From Bacteroidales bacterium UBA6244 (GTDB taxonomy: Bacteria > Bacteroidota > Bacteroidia > Bacteroidales > F082): 18,400 nucleotides of DNA. Below the pieces are notes generated by a model. The model was given only the letters and a program-made list of their open reading frames with translations, did not search any database and was not told where the DNA came from. Where the stretch lies: NCBI GenBank assembly GCA_002440885.1, contig DJVY01000244.1:1-18400 (forward strand). Reading direction: 5' to 3'. The first letter of the stretch is position 1, and every line of letters begins with the position of its first letter. The translations under genes were made by a program, and so were the position numbers. This document shows, piece after piece, positions 6,966-14,804 of this stretch.

Positions 6966-7814
6966 ATGATCAAAGCCAATTTTCACCAGCATTCATTATT
7001 TTCGGATGGTAAAAATCATCCGGAAGACTATGTACTTCAAGCCATCCGGCTTGGGTTTACCGCTATCGGGTTTACCGAACATTCGCCATTACCATTTAGT
7101 ACTTACTATGCCCTGCCCCAACGTCGCGAAAATGAATATGTGAACGAGATTGACAGGCTGAAGTCGAAATACGCCGCGGAGATAAAAATATACCGCGCTC
7201 TTGAACAGGACTTTATCCCGGGCATTACCGAAAATTTCTCAACCGTATCCAACCGGATGAACCTGGATTACAGTATCGGGTCTGTGCATCTGGTTGCCCC
7301 ATCACATGGCGATGAGCTTTGGTTTATCGACGGGCCTGAGCGCAGACTTTACGATGAAGGACTGCACGCCCTTTTTAACGGAAATATCCGTGAAGCCGTT
7401 TCGCGATTCTTTTTTCAAACCAACGAAATGATTGAAAAAGAAGCCTTTGACGTGTTAGGTCATATGGATAAGATCAAGATGCACAACGCAAACCGTTTCT
7501 TTACTGTGGAGGAAAGCTGGTATCAGGATTTGGTGATGCAAACGCTGGAACTGGTTAAGGCACATCGGCTTATCGTTGAAATAAATACGCGTGGAATTTA
7601 CAAAAAGCGATCGGACAGTTATTTTCCTGACCACCTTACCCTGAGACAGATAAAAGAAATGAATATTCCGGTTTTAATCAGCTCCGATGCGCACATGCCC
7701 GAAGAACTCAATCTGGGCTTCGCTGAGGTGCAGCAACATTTAATCGACTTCGGGTTTACCTCAACCATGACCTTTGATGAAGGAAAATGGAAGGAGCAAC
7801 CTTTGATCGGTTAA
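6966..7814 (+). CDS. PHP-family histidinol-phosphatase
   Basis: A cytosolic metal-dependent phosphatase of 282 residues, resembling the HisK/HisJ histidinol-phosphatases that remove phosphate from L-histidinol phosphate in histidine synthesis. The full PHP metal set is visible: H7 and H9 (FHQHS), D14, H39 (FTEHSPLP), E80, H108 (GSVH), H166 (LGHMD), and D241/H243 (SSDAH). Bacteroidota usually make histidine with a HisB-type phosphatase, so this copy may act on another sugar- or amino-alcohol phosphate. No other his gene is in the window. It lies 11 nt after the PNGase F gene and is probably co-transcribed with it. Its TAA stop overlaps the stop of the convergent ligase gene within the self-complementary TTAA at 7811-7814. 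Confidence 0.85.
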   Translation: MIKANFHQHSLFSDGKNHPEDYVLQAIRLGFTAIGFTEHSPLPFSTYYALPQRRENEYVNEIDRLKSKYAAEIKIYRALEQDFIPGITENFSTVSNRMNLDYSIGSVHLVAPSHGDELWFIDGPERRLYDEGLHALFNGNIREAVSRFFFQTNEMIEKEAFDVLGHMDKIKMHNANRFFTVEESWYQDLVMQTLELVKAHRLIVEINTRGIYKKRSDSYFPDHLTLRQIKEMNIPVLISSDAHMPEELNLGFAEVQQHLIDFGFTSTMTFDEGKWKEQPLIG

Positions 7815-9463
7815 TCTACATACATATACCTTTTAATGCTCTTTTTAGGTGTTTTCTCAAACTCTTCTTCACGAATAACGAATTTGGAGACCTGCATATA
7901 ACCAGGAAGAATTTTGTTAACCTCTTTGCGGTAGCGCTCAAATATTTCGGGCAATTCCTCTTTCGTCAGCTTTCTGGCTTTCATCACATCAGGATCAGGA
8001 ACAACCATTGCAACTATTTTTCCTTTGTCCTCTACCACAACACTTTCGAGTACAAGTTGTCTGTTGTTGATCACCGATTCAATCTCCTCGGGATAAATAT
8101 TTTGACCGGAAGCGCCGAGTATCATGTTTTTTACTCGTCCTTTAATAAATATAACACCCTCATCGTCGATCAATCCCATATCACCCGTGTGAAGCCATCC
8201 TTCATTATCGATCACGTCATCGGTAGCCTTTTGGTTTTTATAATACCCGTTCATCACATTCTCGCCACGAACCAAAATTTCGCCTTCGATACGCTGTGGA
8301 TCTGCCGAATCGATTTTGGCCTCCAGAGTACCGACTGTTTTTCCTGCCGACTCCAGCTTAAAAGTTTTCCAACCCGAATAGCTTATAAGTGGCCCACACT
8401 CCGTCATGCCGTAACCAATAGTAAAAGGAAATCCGATTTTTCGGAAAAACTGCTCTGTTTCGTGACTTAAGGCGGCTCCTCCAATAACCAACTCGGTAAA
8501 GTTTCCACCAAAAACCTGGGTGAGCTTTTTGTTTATTTTGTTGTAAAGCAGCTGATTAAGTCCCGGTATGTTTATCATCACTTTTATCGCAGGTTTCTTC
8601 AACAGAGGAGAAATCTGCTTTTTATAAATCTTTTCGATGACCAAAGGAACGGACAAAATCAAGCGGGGACGAACCACCTTGAAAGCTTCCATAATGATTT
8701 GTGGAGAGGGTGTTTTGGTAAGAAAAGTAATGTGGCACCCCAGCGTAAATGGAAACAAAAACTCAAACGCGCATCCAAAAGCATGAGCAAGTGGCAAAAA
8801 CGAAACGATGTCATCTTCAGATTTTAGCGGCATGTTGTGCTGGGCAAACTGCATGTTGGCCGCCAAACTGTTATGCGATAACATCACTCCTTTTGAAACA
8901 CCACTTGTTCCGGAGGTATAACTTATTACAGCCAGTTTACCATTATCAACAGGTTCAGGTTGAAACAGTTCGGCTGTCAGCCCGAAGGGATACTTTTTCT
9001 CGAAAATAAGTCGTTTGTTGGCACAGGCTTTTCTAATGGCGTCATTTTTTGTGCTTACCACCTTTAGCTCTTCGATGGAAAAAACAGCTTCGATTTGAGG
9101 GATGTTCCCGGCACTTATTGCCCCCCGCATCTGATCGGAGGCAAAAAGCAACCGTGATTCAGAATGGTTAATGATATGTTCAACAGCCTCCACTTTGAAG
9201 TCGGGAAGAATGGGAACAATAACCAGTTCGGATAAAACAGAAGCCAGATACACCACTCCCCAGTGGACAGAATTTTTGCCTACCAGCGCCACTTTATCGC
9301 CCTTTTGCATGCCGGCAGCTTCAAAAATAAACTGTAAGTTAATAATTCGGTGAGCAATCTCGTTGTAAGTGAGTGTAATGCCTTTGTAATCAGACAAACC
9401 CTTGGTATCCCAGTTGTTTCTGATTCCATCAGACAAATAATCAGTAAAGCGTTTCTCGATCAT
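7811..9463 (-). CDS. AMP-forming acyl-CoA ligase-like enzyme
   Basis: An ANL-superfamily adenylating enzyme of 550 residues, most like long-chain fatty-acid:CoA ligases, cytosolic or membrane-peripheral. It would activate a fatty acid as acyl-AMP and then transfer it to CoA. Visible motifs are the phosphate loop SYTSGTSGVSKG at 181-192, YGMTECGP at 351-358, WLHTGD at 423-428 and the hinge KGRVKNMI at 441-448. At the C-terminal A10 motif the usual catalytic lysine position reads S542 (TPKKSIKR), with K540 and K541 just before it. This is unusual and could lower adenylation activity or be compensated by a neighbour. The ATG at 9461-9463 is the first in frame. It may be transcribed from its own promoter upstream and has no terminator before the convergent gene. 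Confidence 0.88.
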   Translation of the reverse strand: MIEKRFTDYLSDGIRNNWDTKGLSDYKGITLTYNEIAHRIINLQFIFEAAGMQKGDKVALVGKNSVHWGVVYLASVLSELVIVPILPDFKVEAVEHIINHSESRLLFASDQMRGAISAGNIPQIEAVFSIEELKVVSTKNDAIRKACANKRLIFEKKYPFGLTAELFQPEPVDNGKLAVISYTSGTSGVSKGVMLSHNSLAANMQFAQHNMPLKSEDDIVSFLPLAHAFGCAFEFLFPFTLGCHITFLTKTPSPQIIMEAFKVVRPRLILSVPLVIEKIYKKQISPLLKKPAIKVMINIPGLNQLLYNKINKKLTQVFGGNFTELVIGGAALSHETEQFFRKIGFPFTIGYGMTECGPLISYSGWKTFKLESAGKTVGTLEAKIDSADPQRIEGEILVRGENVMNGYYKNQKATDDVIDNEGWLHTGDMGLIDDEGVIFIKGRVKNMILGASGQNIYPEEIESVINNRQLVLESVVVEDKGKIVAMVVPDPDVMKARKLTKEELPEIFERYRKEVNKILPGYMQVSKFVIREEEFEKTPKKSIKRYMYVD

Positions 9464-9484
9464 AGCACATGAGTTAATTATCAG

Positions 9485-9517
9485 CTAAATTAATATTAAA
9501 ACTGAATAATTAGTCAA
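9485..9517 (-). promoter_or_regulatory. Candidate promoter of the acyl-CoA ligase gene
   Basis: On the minus strand TTG (9517-9515, within TTGAC) is followed after 22 nt by TAATTTAG (9492-9485), one mismatch from TAnnTTTG. The -7 element is 21 nt before the ligase ATG. The spacing is at the wide end for Bacteroidota, so the call is tentative. Confidence 0.3.
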
Positions 9518-9532
9518 TTACCCGGATTATTC
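9504..9532 (-). terminator. Inverted repeat at the end of the M14 peptidase gene
   Basis: The arms GAATAAT (9504-9510) and ATTATTC (9526-9532) are complementary with a 15-nt loop, and the second arm includes the peptidase stop codon. On the minus strand a short AGTTTTAAT follows. It might act as a weak terminator or slow the ribosome or polymerase. The stem is AT-rich and the evidence is thin. Confidence 0.22.
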
Positions 9533-11302
9533 AATTACAGGAAGATCAATCTTATTCATAATGCGTCCAACAGGATACAAATCCTTTTGAACATCCCACC
9601 AAGGCGACTGTTGGTAAAACCAGTTTAACACGGCATAGGAACTCTTACTCAACTCGGGGTTTTTTTCTTTCCATGTAGTAAACTGCTGATTCAGATCGGG
9701 GTTTTCCTGAAGCATCTGTCGGGCAATTTTTTCCATGGAATAACTTTCAGCATATTCTTTTTGTTCGGTAATGGCATTAAAGAAACCCCAGTAAACAAAT
9801 GAATCAGGGCCTTTGGGCTCAAGCATGTGGGCAATAACCCGGGCCGTACGCTGATTCATTAAAACCAACACCGATCCGGCAGGATAGGACACTGTTTCAG
9901 TAAATTCATCCACTTCAAGTTTCAGCATCACCTGACGGCCTTCGTTGGGGGTTTTCTGCCAGGCATAGTTTTTCAGCCTGTATCTGTTTACATTTACATC
10001 AACAGCTTGTGCAAGTGTTTGAAACGACACCCCATGGAGTTTCAGTTTTTCGATAACCGTAGTCCATTCAGGAGGAATAATATACGCTTCGGGCAACCTA
10101 ACCGAATAAGAGGGCAGGATGGTGTTGAACATTGGTAACACAAATGTTTCGGGTTTTTCACCATACCTGAACCAATCACCACCACTCAGGTCGCTGGTCA
10201 CCCGATCGTATTCTATACCCAGAAAATCAACCATCACGCTGTCGCTGAAGCTGGTTGCAAAATCCAGTGCCAGCGGTGTTTTTCGAAAACTTTCAGAAGC
10301 ACAGAAATCATCGGCCTTCTGGTTAAGCTCTTTCAGGGTAACATATTCTTTATCCAGCAATTCCAGGGTCGACAAGATTAATTTTTGGGTCGATTCAACC
10401 CTAACCCTGTAAGGTTTAAGCATGTGGGTTTCAATAAGTAGTCCGGGGCGGTTTTGAATGGCGGTATATCCCTCCGACAAGCGAGGTAAGGCCACCCTGA
10501 CATACAGTCCGCTGCGCGGATCATGCCATCGGCGAAAGCTTACATACTGAAACATGGGAAATCCGGCTTGATCCATTTTCAATTCCACAGCCGGAAGGTA
10601 CACATCGCGTTGCCACAGGGTAAGGGCAGCATCCATGTTACCAAAAGTTTCCATCGACTGGGTGATTGGATATTGATAGTCAGCGCCATCGGTTGTGTGA
10701 CAATCGATAAAAAAGTCGGGAAGCCAGCGGTTAAAAGCCCGCAGCCAGGCCTGGGTTTCAGGAGCATCAGCTTTGAGGTAATCGCGGTTCAGGTTAAGGT
10801 TTTGGGCGTTGGTACGCCATCCCATTTCTTCTGGCCCATTCTGATTAATGCGTGAATACGGACTGTATCGCTCGTGGCCGTCGACATTAAGAATGGGAAT
10901 CCACAAAACGGTAACATGATCCAGGAGTCTTAGGTCCTTGTTTCCAACCACCATATCCCGCAAAATAAGCAACATGGCCTCTTTTCCATCAGGCTCACCA
11001 GGGTGAATACCACTTTGCACAAGCAGTACGGCCTTTCCGGATTGTTTTACCTTTTCGGGAGTAAAATTTACATCTTTGTCGATAACAAGCATGATCACAG
11101 GTCTTCCTTGTGGTGATATTCCAATGGTATCGATGTGGATCATGTCGGTTTCAGTGGCCAGCCGCCGGCAGAAGTCCATTGTTTCGGTGTAACGGGGAGT
11201 GCCATTGTAATCGTGATTTTCGTAGTAGGTAAGCCATTCATCCTCTTGTGCGGACAAAGTCAGGAAAAGCGGAAAAAGTAAACTGAATAAAAAGAGTCTC
11301 AT
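9527..11302 (-). CDS. Secreted M14-family zinc carboxypeptidase
   Basis: A secreted metallopeptidase of 591 residues, expected to trim amino acids from peptides outside the cytoplasm. A signal peptide covers residues 1-19 (MRLFLF...TLSAQ). The M14 zinc ligands are H100 and E103 in SGIHPGEPDGKE and H202 in DCHTTDGADY. N172/R173 in NLNRDY match the substrate-carboxylate residues of carboxypeptidase A. E291 in LLIETH matches the catalytic glutamate. The catalytic domain ends near residue 320, leaving a C-terminal portion of about 270 residues that I do not recognise. It is beta-rich by eye and has no T9SS sorting domain. The ATG is preceded by a perfect -7 promoter element at 11320-11327, so the gene has its own transcript behind the fabH terminator. 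Confidence 0.92.
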   Translation of the reverse strand: MRLFLFSLLFPLFLTLSAQEDEWLTYYENHDYNGTPRYTETMDFCRRLATETDMIHIDTIGISPQGRPVIMLVIDKDVNFTPEKVKQSGKAVLLVQSGIHPGEPDGKEAMLLILRDMVVGNKDLRLLDHVTVLWIPILNVDGHERYSPYSRINQNGPEEMGWRTNAQNLNLNRDYLKADAPETQAWLRAFNRWLPDFFIDCHTTDGADYQYPITQSMETFGNMDAALTLWQRDVYLPAVELKMDQAGFPMFQYVSFRRWHDPRSGLYVRVALPRLSEGYTAIQNRPGLLIETHMLKPYRVRVESTQKLILSTLELLDKEYVTLKELNQKADDFCASESFRKTPLALDFATSFSDSVMVDFLGIEYDRVTSDLSGGDWFRYGEKPETFVLPMFNTILPSYSVRLPEAYIIPPEWTTVIEKLKLHGVSFQTLAQAVDVNVNRYRLKNYAWQKTPNEGRQVMLKLEVDEFTETVSYPAGSVLVLMNQRTARVIAHMLEPKGPDSFVYWGFFNAITEQKEYAESYSMEKIARQMLQENPDLNQQFTTWKEKNPELSKSSYAVLNWFYQQSPWWDVQKDLYPVGRIMNKIDLPVIE

Positions 11303-11319
11303 CTATGAAAATTTTACAC

Positions 11320-11327
11320 CAAAGATA
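11320..11327 (-). promoter_or_regulatory. Bacteroidota -7 promoter element for the M14 peptidase
   Basis: The minus strand reads TATCTTTG, a perfect TAnnTTTG, 17 nt before the ATG at 11302. The -33 region falls on the T-tract of the fabH terminator (11341-11347), so terminator and promoter abut. Confidence 0.55.
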
Positions 11328-11340
11328 AACATACGGGCAT

Positions 11341-11365
11341 AAAAAAAGCCGCGCTAAGCACGGCT
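11341..11365 (-). terminator. Rho-independent terminator of fabH
   Basis: On the minus strand AGCCGTGC (11365-11358) and GCGCGGCT (11354-11347) pair with one G-U wobble around a 3-nt loop, and T7 follows (11347-11341). It begins 18 nt past the fabH stop. The strand opposite has TTTT on its other side, so it may be bidirectional. Confidence 0.85.
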
Positions 11366-11382
11366 TTTGAATATTATTTACA

Positions 11383-12381
11383 CTACTTCGGGTCGTAAGC
11401 CCATTTCAGGAAGATGGAGCCCCAGGTAAAACCACCGCCAAAAGCAGCTAAAACCAGATTATCTCCTTTTTTAAGTTGATTTTCCCATTCATAAATACAC
11501 ATTGGAATGGTGGCGTTGGTTGTGTTTCCGTACCTCTCAATGTTAATCATGACCTTGTCTTTTTGCAGACCCATTCGACGTGCTGTTGCTTCAATGATAC
11601 GCATATTGGCCTGATGGGGAACAAGATAAGCGATATCTTCAGATTTCAGGTTGTTGCGTTCCATGATCTCGACGGCCACATCAGCCATGCGGGTAACAGC
11701 GAATTTAAACACAGCCTGCCCTTCCTGAAAAACAAAATGTTCGCGTGCGTCCACCGTTTCATGCGAAGCAGGGCGGGCAGAGCCACCGGCTTTTTGATGC
11801 AGATGCATCCGGCCTGAACCATCGGTATAGGTGGCCGAATCCAAAATACCATATCCTTCATGGTTTGGCTCGAGCAAAACAGCGCCGGAAGCGTCACCAA
11901 ACAGAACGCAGGTGGTGCGGTCCTGATAATCGGTGATGGACGACATTTTATCAGCACCCACCACGATAACTTTTTTATAACCACCACTTTCGATATACTT
12001 TGACGCCGTAACCAAAGCGAATAAAAAACCGGAACAAGCCGCGTTTAAGTCAAAACTAAACGCATTTTTTATTCCCGCTTTATCGCTAATGATGTTGGCA
12101 GTGGCCGGGTGCACCATATCAGGTGTAACCGTGGCACAAATAAGTAAATCAATTTCTTCGGGCTTTGTATTGGTCTTTTTCAGCAGACCTAATACCGCTT
12201 CGGCTGCCATATCAGAAGTTCCTTTTCCTTCACCTTTCAGAATATGCCGTTCACGAATTCCTGTGCGGGTCATGATCCACTCTTCTGTGGTATCGACCAT
12301 TTTTTCCAGGTCTTTATTGGTGAGCAGGTCTTCAGGAACCCATCCTTGTATTCCGGTTATGGCTGCAGTGATTTTTGACAT
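11383..12381 (-). CDS. fabH: 3-oxoacyl-ACP synthase III (beta-ketoacyl-ACP synthase III)
   Basis: This enzyme starts fatty-acid synthesis by condensing an acyl-CoA primer with malonyl-ACP in the cytosol. The 332-residue length is normal for the family. The catalytic triad is C116 in NAACSGF, H256 in PHQANMRI and N286 in GNTTNA. The FGDASGAVLL block at 161-170 is also typical. In branched-chain-rich Bacteroidota the primer is often isobutyryl- or isovaleryl-CoA, but that is family knowledge rather than seen here. It follows rpmF by 197 nt with a terminator between them and its own -7 element, so it can be expressed apart from the ribosomal gene. plsX, which often sits between the two, is absent here. 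Confidence 0.97.
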   Translation of the reverse strand: MSKITAAITGIQGWVPEDLLTNKDLEKMVDTTEEWIMTRTGIRERHILKGEGKGTSDMAAEAVLGLLKKTNTKPEEIDLLICATVTPDMVHPATANIISDKAGIKNAFSFDLNAACSGFLFALVTASKYIESGGYKKVIVVGADKMSSITDYQDRTTCVLFGDASGAVLLEPNHEGYGILDSATYTDGSGRMHLHQKAGGSARPASHETVDAREHFVFQEGQAVFKFAVTRMADVAVEIMERNNLKSEDIAYLVPHQANMRIIEATARRMGLQKDKVMINIERYGNTTNATIPMCIYEWENQLKKGDNLVLAAFGGGFTWGSIFLKWAYDPK

Positions 12382-12412
12382 AATGACAATTTTTTCAAAA
12401 TTTTGTTGGCCG

Positions 12413-12420
12413 CAAAGGTA
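12413..12420 (-). promoter_or_regulatory. Bacteroidota -7 promoter element for fabH
   Basis: The minus strand reads TACCTTTG, a perfect TAnnTTTG, 31 nt before the fabH ATG. No TTG is found at the usual -33 distance. A hairpin-forming repeat lies just upstream at 12447-12464. Confidence 0.5.
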
Positions 12421-12446
12421 TTAATTTTTATCCGACACCCTGTTTT

Positions 12447-12464
12447 CTGTTATTTTTATAACAG
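12447..12464. repeat. Inverted repeat upstream of the fabH promoter
   Basis: CTGTTAT and ATAACAG are perfectly complementary around TTTT. The site is 26 nt upstream of the fabH -7 element, a suitable place for a regulator. A second short dyad, TTTGC-ATAAC-GCAAA, lies at 12475-12489 between it and the rpmF terminator. Either could be an operator, but no regulator is known from the window. Confidence 0.35.
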
Positions 12465-12485
12465 CAAATGTTACTTTGCATAACG

Positions 12486-12520
12486 CAAAAACTCCTGACA
12501 ACAGATGAATATCAGGAGTA
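12486..12520 (-). terminator. Rho-independent terminator of rpmF
   Basis: On the minus strand ACTCCTGA (12519-12512) and TCAGGAGT (12498-12491) form a perfect 8-bp stem with a 13-nt loop, followed by a T-tract. It lies 59 nt beyond the rpmF stop and separates the ribosomal unit from fabH. Confidence 0.75.
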
Positions 12521-12578
12521 AACTTTACCCGGGATTCTGTAGAAAAATACCGATTCAGGATGTATAAGGAACGAATTG

Positions 12579-12770
12579 CTATTCAGCTTTTGCGTTTTCT
12601 ACAATCATTTTTCCTTTGTAATACATGTTGCCATCAACAAAATAGGCGCGATGGTAAACATGAACTGTTCCGGTGGTAGGACAGGTAGCCAGTTGAGGAG
12701 CCTCAGCTTTATAGTGGGTTCTTCTTTTGTCTCTTCTGGTTTTCGAAATTTTGTGTTTAGGATGTGCCAT
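12579..12770 (-). CDS. rpmF: 50S ribosomal protein bL32
   Basis: A 63-residue basic protein of the large ribosomal subunit. The N-terminus MAHPKHKISKTRRDKRRTH is the bL32 signature, followed by the central CPTTGTVHVYHRAYF segment. There is one Cys in the usual zinc-ribbon area and no full four-Cys set, as in many C-minus forms. The ATG at 12770 is preceded by AAAGGAA at good spacing, one of the better Shine-Dalgarno sequences here. It sits 36 nt after the DUF177 gene, the conserved yceD-rpmF pair. Confidence 0.97.
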   Translation of the reverse strand: MAHPKHKISKTRRDKRRTHYKAEAPQLATCPTTGTVHVYHRAYFVDGNMYYKGKMIVENAKAE

Positions 12771-12806
12771 TTTACAATTCCTTTATGGTTATTTATACTC
12801 TGATTT

Positions 12807-13313
12807 TTAATCTAATTCTATATTTTTCAAGGCATCCCATCGTGAATCATCCGATTTGATGGTCATTGATTTCAGTTTTTCTTCCATTTCCTTATTGCAT
12901 GTTGAATTTCCGTTTTCGTCAAGCGGATGTTCTTTTTTGAAGGGGATGGTGAGGTTAAGAAACTCGTAAAAATACTGGCTTAAATCCAAGCGGCTTTCGT
13001 TGGCCGGGATAACGAGAATCTCATCAGAGATTTCCTCCCTTGTTTCGCCATATTTTACGATTAACCTGAAGGTTTGGTCTACGGGATAGTAAAAATACTC
13101 AAGACATCTGTCGCAGGGAAGAAGCAATCTCCCGATAAACCTGAAGCTGAAGTCGATTAGATTTGACTCCTTAACCATCTCTGTTTCAACCGAAACCTGC
13201 CCTTCTTCAATTTCTAATGCAGGAAACTGTTTTAAGAACGCTGAGTCGATTTCAAAAACAAATTGATGTTTACCCAAACCAAGTCCCGCAATGGGAATAA
13301 TATAATCCAACAT
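12807..13313 (-). CDS. yceD: DUF177 (YceD-family) protein
   Basis: A 168-residue cytosolic protein of the DUF177/YceD family, which in other organisms is needed for normal 23S rRNA accumulation. The signature LPCDRCLEYF lies in the middle of the protein, and the acidic C-terminus ends in DSRWDALKNIE, as usual. I start it at the ATG at 13313, though a GTG three codons upstream (13322) is also possible. It leads the DUF177-rpmF unit and has the best promoter in the window, TTTG-N20-TACTTTTG. The bond with bL32 suggests co-regulation of ribosome assembly. Confidence 0.93.
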   Translation of the reverse strand: MLDYIIPIAGLGLGKHQFVFEIDSAFLKQFPALEIEEGQVSVETEMVKESNLIDFSFRFIGRLLLPCDRCLEYFYYPVDQTFRLIVKYGETREEISDEILVIPANESRLDLSQYFYEFLNLTIPFKKEHPLDENGNSTCNKEMEEKLKSMTIKSDDSRWDALKNIELD

Positions 13314-13341
13314 CTTTTTCACATCTTCTAAAATCGGGCGG

Positions 13342-13373
13342 CAAAAGTAAACATTATTCTTTTGATATACAAA
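13342..13373 (-). promoter_or_regulatory. Bacteroidota promoter of the DUF177-rpmF operon
   Basis: The minus strand has TTTG (13373-13370), a 20-nt gap, then TACTTTTG (13349-13342). Both elements match the Bacteroidota primary-sigma consensus exactly. The -7 element ends 28 nt before the chosen ATG. Confidence 0.75.
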
Positions 13374-13491
13374 CTATTTGAAATTTGACTTCCCAACCCT
13401 AAATCAGTTCATTGAGCGTTGTCTAATCCATTTCAAACGAGAAAATTGATTCCAGAAGCTAAAATGTTAAAATCTGAAGATCGTATAAACC

Positions 13492-14793
13492 CTAAAAATT
13501 GTACTTGGCACTCAGTAAAACCCGCATGTTAGCCGTTGTGCTGATGTCAGCTGGTATATAGTGTACATCGTAATTACTGCCAAAATTTGCTGAAGTGTAT
13601 TCCAGCTCGCAAGCAAACTCGAGTTTATTAGAAAAGAAAACCACCCGTGGCGAAATTCTGTACATCGATTCAATGTTGTTTCCAAATCCGTAGATCATAT
13701 TTGCAGCACTCGACATTTCTTCTTTTGTCCCTTGGTTTTTATGATACCCGGCAAAAATACCAACCTGAATTTTTTGTCCATTCGTATGTATCTCTCCCCA
13801 AACGGTCGTGCCTTTTAGCGGTGTATACGATTGCTTTCCGGTGATGGTATCCTCCACCGATTTAACAGCAAAGCCGCTCACAGCAAGCAAGTCGGTGATG
13901 TTTTCACCATAACGCCCCTGCAATTTTAGTGTTACAGCTTTAAGTTTCAGTCTGGCAAAAACCATGGCAGTTAGTCCGCCCACTTTTTCATCGACTTGAT
14001 ATTTTTGTGTCCCGACGACAGAATACAGTCTGGGGACAATGGTTTTATAGGCCACACCTGCACCCATGAGCAAATCGGTATTTGACTCAGCATTTTTAAC
14101 ACCATAATGAATTTGAAAATGCAGGTCGGGCACATTTGAATTTCTTAGAAACTCGGAGCTAACCAGAATGGCTGCATTATTAACAGGATCAGGGCCTCGT
14201 GAGGTAAAATCGCGTTGTGCCACAGCTGCCACGATAAATTGAAGTCCTCCGAAATGTTGGGTTATCCTAATCTGAGGATTGCGGGCAAAGGATTGAAACG
14301 GGGTTCCTGTGTTGAAAGAAACTGTTCCGGGAAAGCAACCGGTAACAAACAATGGATTCCAATACTGACCGGTAAGCAGTTCGGTGCTCTTCCAGTTGAG
14401 TTTGATAAAGGCAAGTCTGAGCCTGAATAAATTGATGTTGTCGTTGGCCTGACCAAAAAAATCGGCCTCAATTACAGCAAGAGTCTTTGCACCAAAGGCA
14501 TCAGGTCCTGTTGCTGCCACTTTCAACCTTGATTGAATGGCAAGAAAATTGAAATTGGATTTTGCGTTGATATCATGGCCATTTACATCGATAGATTCGG
14601 CCGTTGGCCACAGCAAAAAATGACCTTCTCGCGCTGCCACCGTTTCTCTTGAGTCGAAAAAGAAATCATTTTTTACAAATCCGGATAATTTAACAGAAAA
14701 TTTGTTTTCGGCTTTCTGGGCATAGGTGCTAATTCCACCATGAAACAACATAACCAGTAAAACCAATAGCGTTTTATTCAAGTGTTTTTTCAT
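13492..14793 (-). CDS. Outer-membrane beta-barrel protein, porin-like
   Basis: A 433-residue protein with a signal peptide (1-25, ending in STYAQ). The rest reads as alternating amphipathic strands and ends in the aromatic C-terminal signature AKYNF, which is typical of outer-membrane barrels inserted by BAM. Near the mature start, SGFVKNDFFFDSR and AREGHFLLWP resemble a porin-type family of Bacteroidota that I recall without a firm name. I chose the ATG at 14793 because a TTG three codons upstream is the only alternative. It lies 11 nt after the TPR gene, so it is the last gene of the symporter cassette. It probably lets the symporter substrate cross the outer membrane, but that is inferred from position. 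No clear terminator is seen behind it. Confidence 0.85.
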   Translation of the reverse strand: MKKHLNKTLLVLLVMLFHGGISTYAQKAENKFSVKLSGFVKNDFFFDSRETVAAREGHFLLWPTAESIDVNGHDINAKSNFNFLAIQSRLKVAATGPDAFGAKTLAVIEADFFGQANDNINLFRLRLAFIKLNWKSTELLTGQYWNPLFVTGCFPGTVSFNTGTPFQSFARNPQIRITQHFGGLQFIVAAVAQRDFTSRGPDPVNNAAILVSSEFLRNSNVPDLHFQIHYGVKNAESNTDLLMGAGVAYKTIVPRLYSVVGTQKYQVDEKVGGLTAMVFARLKLKAVTLKLQGRYGENITDLLAVSGFAVKSVEDTITGKQSYTPLKGTTVWGEIHTNGQKIQVGIFAGYHKNQGTKEEMSSAANMIYGFGNNIESMYRISPRVVFFSNKLEFACELEYTSANFGSNYDVHYIPADISTTANMRVLLSAKYNF

Positions 14794-14804
14794 TTTAATC
14801 AATA

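Noticed and set aside
7787..8470. Plus-strand open frame of 227 codons
   Set aside because: It is antisense to the acyl-CoA ligase 3' end and has no recognisable motif; the ligase motifs on the other strand explain the sequence.
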